Part shown: one piece after another, positions 7,069-9,129 of the stretch
Layout: each line of letters opens with the position of its first letter
Position numbering within the stretch: the stretch's first letter is position 1
Source of the DNA: an uncultured bacterium
GTDB taxonomy: Bacteria; Bacteroidota; Bacteroidia; Bacteroidales; CAIWKO01
NCBI GenBank assembly: GCA_903916135.1
Contig: CAIWVT010000309.1
Span: 1-9,129 of the forward strand
Direction of reading: 5' to 3'
Length of the DNA stretch: 9,129 bases
The notes under the pieces: generated by a model
Told to the model about the DNA's origin: nothing
What the model saw: only the letters and a program-made list of their open reading frames with translations
Database searches by the model: none
Translations under genes and position numbers: made by a program

Positions 7069-7101
7069 TGCCTAAAGTTTCTGATTTAGTCACTTTAGGC
7101 A
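7069..7101 (-). terminator. intrinsic terminator of the S41 peptidase gene, in the gap shared with ribD
   Basis: The arms TGCCTAAAGT (7069-7078) and ACTTTAGGCA (7092-7101) pair perfectly over 10 bp around a 13-nt loop. On the minus strand the hairpin is followed by TTTTTAATTTA, a reasonable T tract, and it begins 5 bp past the peptidase stop codon (7107-7109). On the plus strand it lies 23 bp after the ribD stop, but only a weak T-containing stretch follows, so termination of ribD there is less sure. Confidence 0.75.
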
Positions 7102-7106
7102 CTTCC

Positions 7107-8702
7107 TTAATACGTTATCTTGTTCACTCTAAACATATCCTTACTTTGGATAGAATGTATCGCTTCCTGAAACACATCATCTTCTTGGTTGCTGATGCGG
7201 AAATAAGCATTGTAGTCCCATAGATTTCGGGCTATCCAAGCTTTTATAAAGTTACGAATATATTTTTCTGATGTCTCTAAACCTTTTTCATCCTTCTTCA
7301 CGCCTTCCTTTTCGGCATAATCTATAAATTTCTTCATGAAATCATCATCCACTGTATAGCTTTTTAAGAAAACTTCTACATCAGTATATTTCTCTTTCAA
7401 TTGGATACGATTTGTTTCCAAATATAACAATACATATTGATTGATGATGTTTTTGCGCAATAAGTCAGAATAATAATCTGAAATACGCGTAGTGTCTAAA
7501 GGCATGAAAATATCGGGCATGATACCGCCACCACCATAAACCAAACGTTTGTGAGGTGTATAGTACTTCAAAGAATCGGGAAATTTGATACTATCTTGAT
7601 TCACCAATTCGCCATGCTTGTAGCGCGTAGTAAGTTCTTTAAAATACTTGTCGGTGCCTTCATTATATGGTTTTTGAACGCAACGTCCTGTAGGTGTATA
7701 GTAATGTGCCGTCGTGAGACGAATCACCGAACCATCAGGAAGATCATAAGGACGTTGCACCAAACCCTTGCCAAACGAACGGCGTCCGATAACCAAAGCA
7801 CGGTCCCAATCTTGAACAGCACCCGACACAATTTCGCTGGCAGAAGCAGAACCTTCGTTGATTAAAACAACAAGTTTCCCTTTTTCAAATTCACCTTTGT
7901 TGGTTGCCAAACTAATTTGCTTTGGTGAAGAATGTCCTTGTGTATAGACGATCATTTCGCCATCAGGCAAAAATTCATCCGCAAGGTCAATAGCAGTATT
8001 TAGGTATCCGCCAGAATTGTCACGCAAGTCAAGAATGAGGTTGGTCATGCCAGATTTTTTGAGTTTCGTCATGGCTTCATGAAATTCCTCCATGGTGTTG
8101 GCAGCAAATTTATTCAACTTGATGTAGCCAATGTTGTCAGTTACCATATATACAGCATCAACACTATTGATGGGGATTTTATCACGAACGATGGTATAAG
8201 CAAGTAATTCCGATTTTCCCCGACGATAAATACTTACTTTGACTGAACTGCCTTTGGGTCCTTTGAGGTGCTTTACAACATAGTCTGTGTTAATTTTTAT
8301 TCCAACAGCGTCTTCTCCATCAATTTTTACGATTTTATCGCCAGCCATGATGCCCACTTTTTCAGAAGGACCATCAGGAACCGGATTAATGACCACTATG
8401 GTATCTTTGATGATATTAAATTGGACGCCGATTCCATCAAAATTGCCTTGAAGTGGCTCATTTGCTTTCGCAATTTCATCTTTCGACATATACACTGAAT
8501 GTGGGTCGAGGTCTTTAAGCATGGCTGTGATGGCTGATTCTGTGAGCTTTTCTTCATTCACAGTATCTACATACGCTAAACGAATTATTTGCAAAGCTGA
8601 GGAAAATTTCTGATCTGATTTATTGGGATCGTGTTTCTGACCAAACAAATTTACGACTGATATACAAACTAATACGGTGAAAAATAATACAGTTTTTTTC
8701 AT
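7107..8702 (-). CDS. S41-family C-terminal processing peptidase (CtpA/Prc-like), exported
   Basis: Peptidases of this group cleave proteins near their C-termini in the periplasm or envelope. The 531-residue protein begins with a signal peptide (KK, hydrophobic core to about 20, cleavage near FGQ). An N-terminal helical segment (about 30-85) contains LKDLDPHSVYMS (62-73), followed by a PDZ domain (about 85-170, with GNFDGIGVQF at 86-95). The protease core runs from about 190 to 345, with LILDLRDNSGGYL (222-234), the nucleophile motif EGSASASEI (283-291, probable Ser287) and SFGKGLVQ (309-316, general base Lys312, with Gln316). The Ser-Lys spacing of 25 and Lys-Gln spacing of 4 match the CtpA/CtpB triad. 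A C-terminal extension of about 150 residues follows. I see no lipobox. The ATG at 8702 is well placed. Its substrate is unknown. Confidence 0.94.
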   Translation of the reverse strand: MKKTVLFFTVLVCISVVNLFGQKHDPNKSDQKFSSALQIIRLAYVDTVNEEKLTESAITAMLKDLDPHSVYMSKDEIAKANEPLQGNFDGIGVQFNIIKDTIVVINPVPDGPSEKVGIMAGDKIVKIDGEDAVGIKINTDYVVKHLKGPKGSSVKVSIYRRGKSELLAYTIVRDKIPINSVDAVYMVTDNIGYIKLNKFAANTMEEFHEAMTKLKKSGMTNLILDLRDNSGGYLNTAIDLADEFLPDGEMIVYTQGHSSPKQISLATNKGEFEKGKLVVLINEGSASASEIVSGAVQDWDRALVIGRRSFGKGLVQRPYDLPDGSVIRLTTAHYYTPTGRCVQKPYNEGTDKYFKELTTRYKHGELVNQDSIKFPDSLKYYTPHKRLVYGGGGIMPDIFMPLDTTRISDYYSDLLRKNIINQYVLLYLETNRIQLKEKYTDVEVFLKSYTVDDDFMKKFIDYAEKEGVKKDEKGLETSEKYIRNFIKAWIARNLWDYNAYFRISNQEDDVFQEAIHSIQSKDMFRVNKITY

Positions 8703-8748
8703 TAGAAAGGTAAATTTAGGATATAATATTAGTAAAAAGTTGATAACG

Positions 8749-8756
8749 CAAAAGTA
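8749..8756 (-). promoter_or_regulatory. Bacteroidota -7 promoter element for the S41 peptidase gene
   Basis: On the minus strand this reads TACTTTTG, an exact TAnnTTTG match, 46 bp upstream of the ATG. That implies a leader of about 40 nt. No strong -33 TTTG is seen at the expected spacing, as with the other promoters in this window. Confidence 0.5.
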
Positions 8757-8868
8757 ATGATAATCAATATATAATTGAAGGTTTTTTTAATGATATTTTT
8801 TAGGATACGAAAAAAACGAATTTGGATAGTTCTTTTCTTGGCAGTACCCAGACATTTTAACATAGAAA

Positions 8869-9017
8869 CTTCTTAATACCGAAATTGTATTTATTATAAT
8901 CCAACCCGGACACAAACCTGTCTCGTACACATAGTGTCGGGAGTGTGCGGGACAAGAAAATTAAAAATTACCGCTACTCAATCTTCCTAATACCAAACAG
9001 GATTTGTATTTAATATA
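8869..9017. repeat. imperfect direct repeat, two copies 114 bp apart
   Basis: Copy A (8869-8900) and copy B (8983-9017) share CTTCyTAATACC, then A-rich bases, then ATTTGTATTTA-like sequence and a TATA-like end. B carries about three extra bases in the middle. The first 12 bases differ at only one position. The copies flank a GC-rich hairpin. This could be a remnant of a duplicated regulatory region or of a small mobile element; the sequence alone does not decide. Confidence 0.5.
8919..8954 (+). other. GC-rich inverted repeat able to form an RNA hairpin
   Basis: TGTCTCGTACAC (8919-8930) can pair along its full 12 bases with GTGTGCGGGACA (8943-8954) if plus-strand RNA is made, using ten Watson-Crick and two G-U pairs around a 12-nt loop. 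An overlapping alternative pairs CCCGGACAC (8905-8913) with GTGTCGGG (8934-8941) with one bulged base. No T tract follows on either strand, so it is not an ordinary intrinsic terminator. The G-U pairs favour a plus-strand transcript, but no gene on that strand is visible nearby. Confidence 0.45.
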
Positions 9018-9051
9018 GTTTGTGATGGCACAAATATCATAAGCATATCCC

Positions 9052-9092
9052 AAAAAAAAAAGAGCCTGCATCAAACAATGCAGGCTCTTTTT
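9052..9092 (-). terminator. intrinsic terminator of the gene entering from the right edge
   Basis: The core arms 9062-9071 (GAGCCTGCAT) and 9078-9087 (ATGCAGGCTC) pair perfectly around a 6-nt loop and are extended by A/T pairs on the outside. On the minus strand the stem runs into ten T (complement of A9052-9061). It lies about 20 bp downstream of the minus-strand stop codon at 9111-9113. The plus-strand side also ends in five T, so it could work in both directions. Confidence 0.88.
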
Positions 9093-9110
9093 ACATACAA
9101 GACAAAATCC

Positions 9111-9129
9111 TTATTCCCAACCCACTTTC
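9111..9129 (-). CDS. C-terminal end of an unidentified gene (partial)
   Basis: On the minus strand the last bases read as codons for Lys-Val-Gly-Trp-Glu followed by TAA (9111-9113). The frame is open to the window edge, and a strong terminator sits just downstream, as expected after a real gene. Five codons are too few to name the product. The evidence is context (stop codon plus terminator at normal spacing), not homology. Confidence 0.5.

Larger units (their letters stand above)
8757..9051. other. long intergenic region holding a repeat-flanked hairpin
   Basis: About 300 bp between the S41 peptidase promoter and the next terminator contain no credible coding region on either strand. I see no tRNA and no riboswitch that I recognise. 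The stretch 8757-8868 is plain AT-rich sequence. The right half holds the direct repeat and hairpin listed separately. Confidence 0.6.

Noticed and set aside
7107..8702. Involvement of the S41 peptidase in T9SS cargo processing together with PorQ.
   Set aside because: T9SS signal cleavage is done by PorU, a different peptidase family. The S41 gene has its own promoter and terminator, and ribD separates it from porQ.

Overview
The window looks like a chromosomal segment from a member of the Bacteroidota. It is AT-rich, and one gene encodes PorQ, a type IX secretion (T9SS) protein confined to that phylum. The upstream regions carry the phylum's -7 promoter element (TAnnTTTG) instead of E. coli-type boxes, and strong Shine-Dalgarno sequences are absent. 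A VLCAD-like acyl-CoA dehydrogenase fits a fatty-acid-oxidising member better than a typical gut Bacteroides. This placement is inferred from gene content, not from a marker phylogeny.

Layout, left to right. Positions 1-276 are intergenic and open with about three copies of a 42-bp tandem repeat. A bidirectional terminator (277-310) then closes a minus-strand acyl-CoA dehydrogenase gene (330-2111). A 217-bp divergent promoter region separates it from a plus-strand pair, smpB (2329-2781) and a BaiN/HI0933-type flavoprotein (2781-4019), which overlap by one base. Only 26 bp beyond, tail to tail, lies a minus-strand rhomboid protease gene (4046-4714), with porQ (4849-5901) upstream of it on the same strand. 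A 103-bp divergent region separates porQ from ribD (6005-7045, plus), which encodes the riboflavin deaminase/reductase. A hairpin (7069-7101) lies between ribD and the convergent minus-strand gene for a secreted S41 C-terminal processing peptidase (7107-8702). The right end is a 408-bp intergenic region holding an imperfect direct repeat around a GC-rich hairpin. It ends in a terminator serving a minus-strand gene, of which only the last five codons are in view.

Functional picture. These are mostly housekeeping and envelope genes, not an accessory island: fatty-acid oxidation, ribosome rescue, riboflavin synthesis, outer-membrane secretion and two envelope proteases. PorQ, the rhomboid and the S41 peptidase all act at the envelope, but only porQ and the rhomboid gene share a strand and are adjacent. 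The acyl-CoA dehydrogenase and the BaiN-like enzyme both need FAD, whose precursor pathway includes RibD; this link is loose and may be chance.

I do not see a convincing new multi-gene system. The points most worth checking are the near-leaderless architecture of ribD, the cluster of non-ATG starts around 4.7-6.0 kb, the 42-bp repeat array at the left edge, and the repeat-flanked hairpin at 8869-9017.
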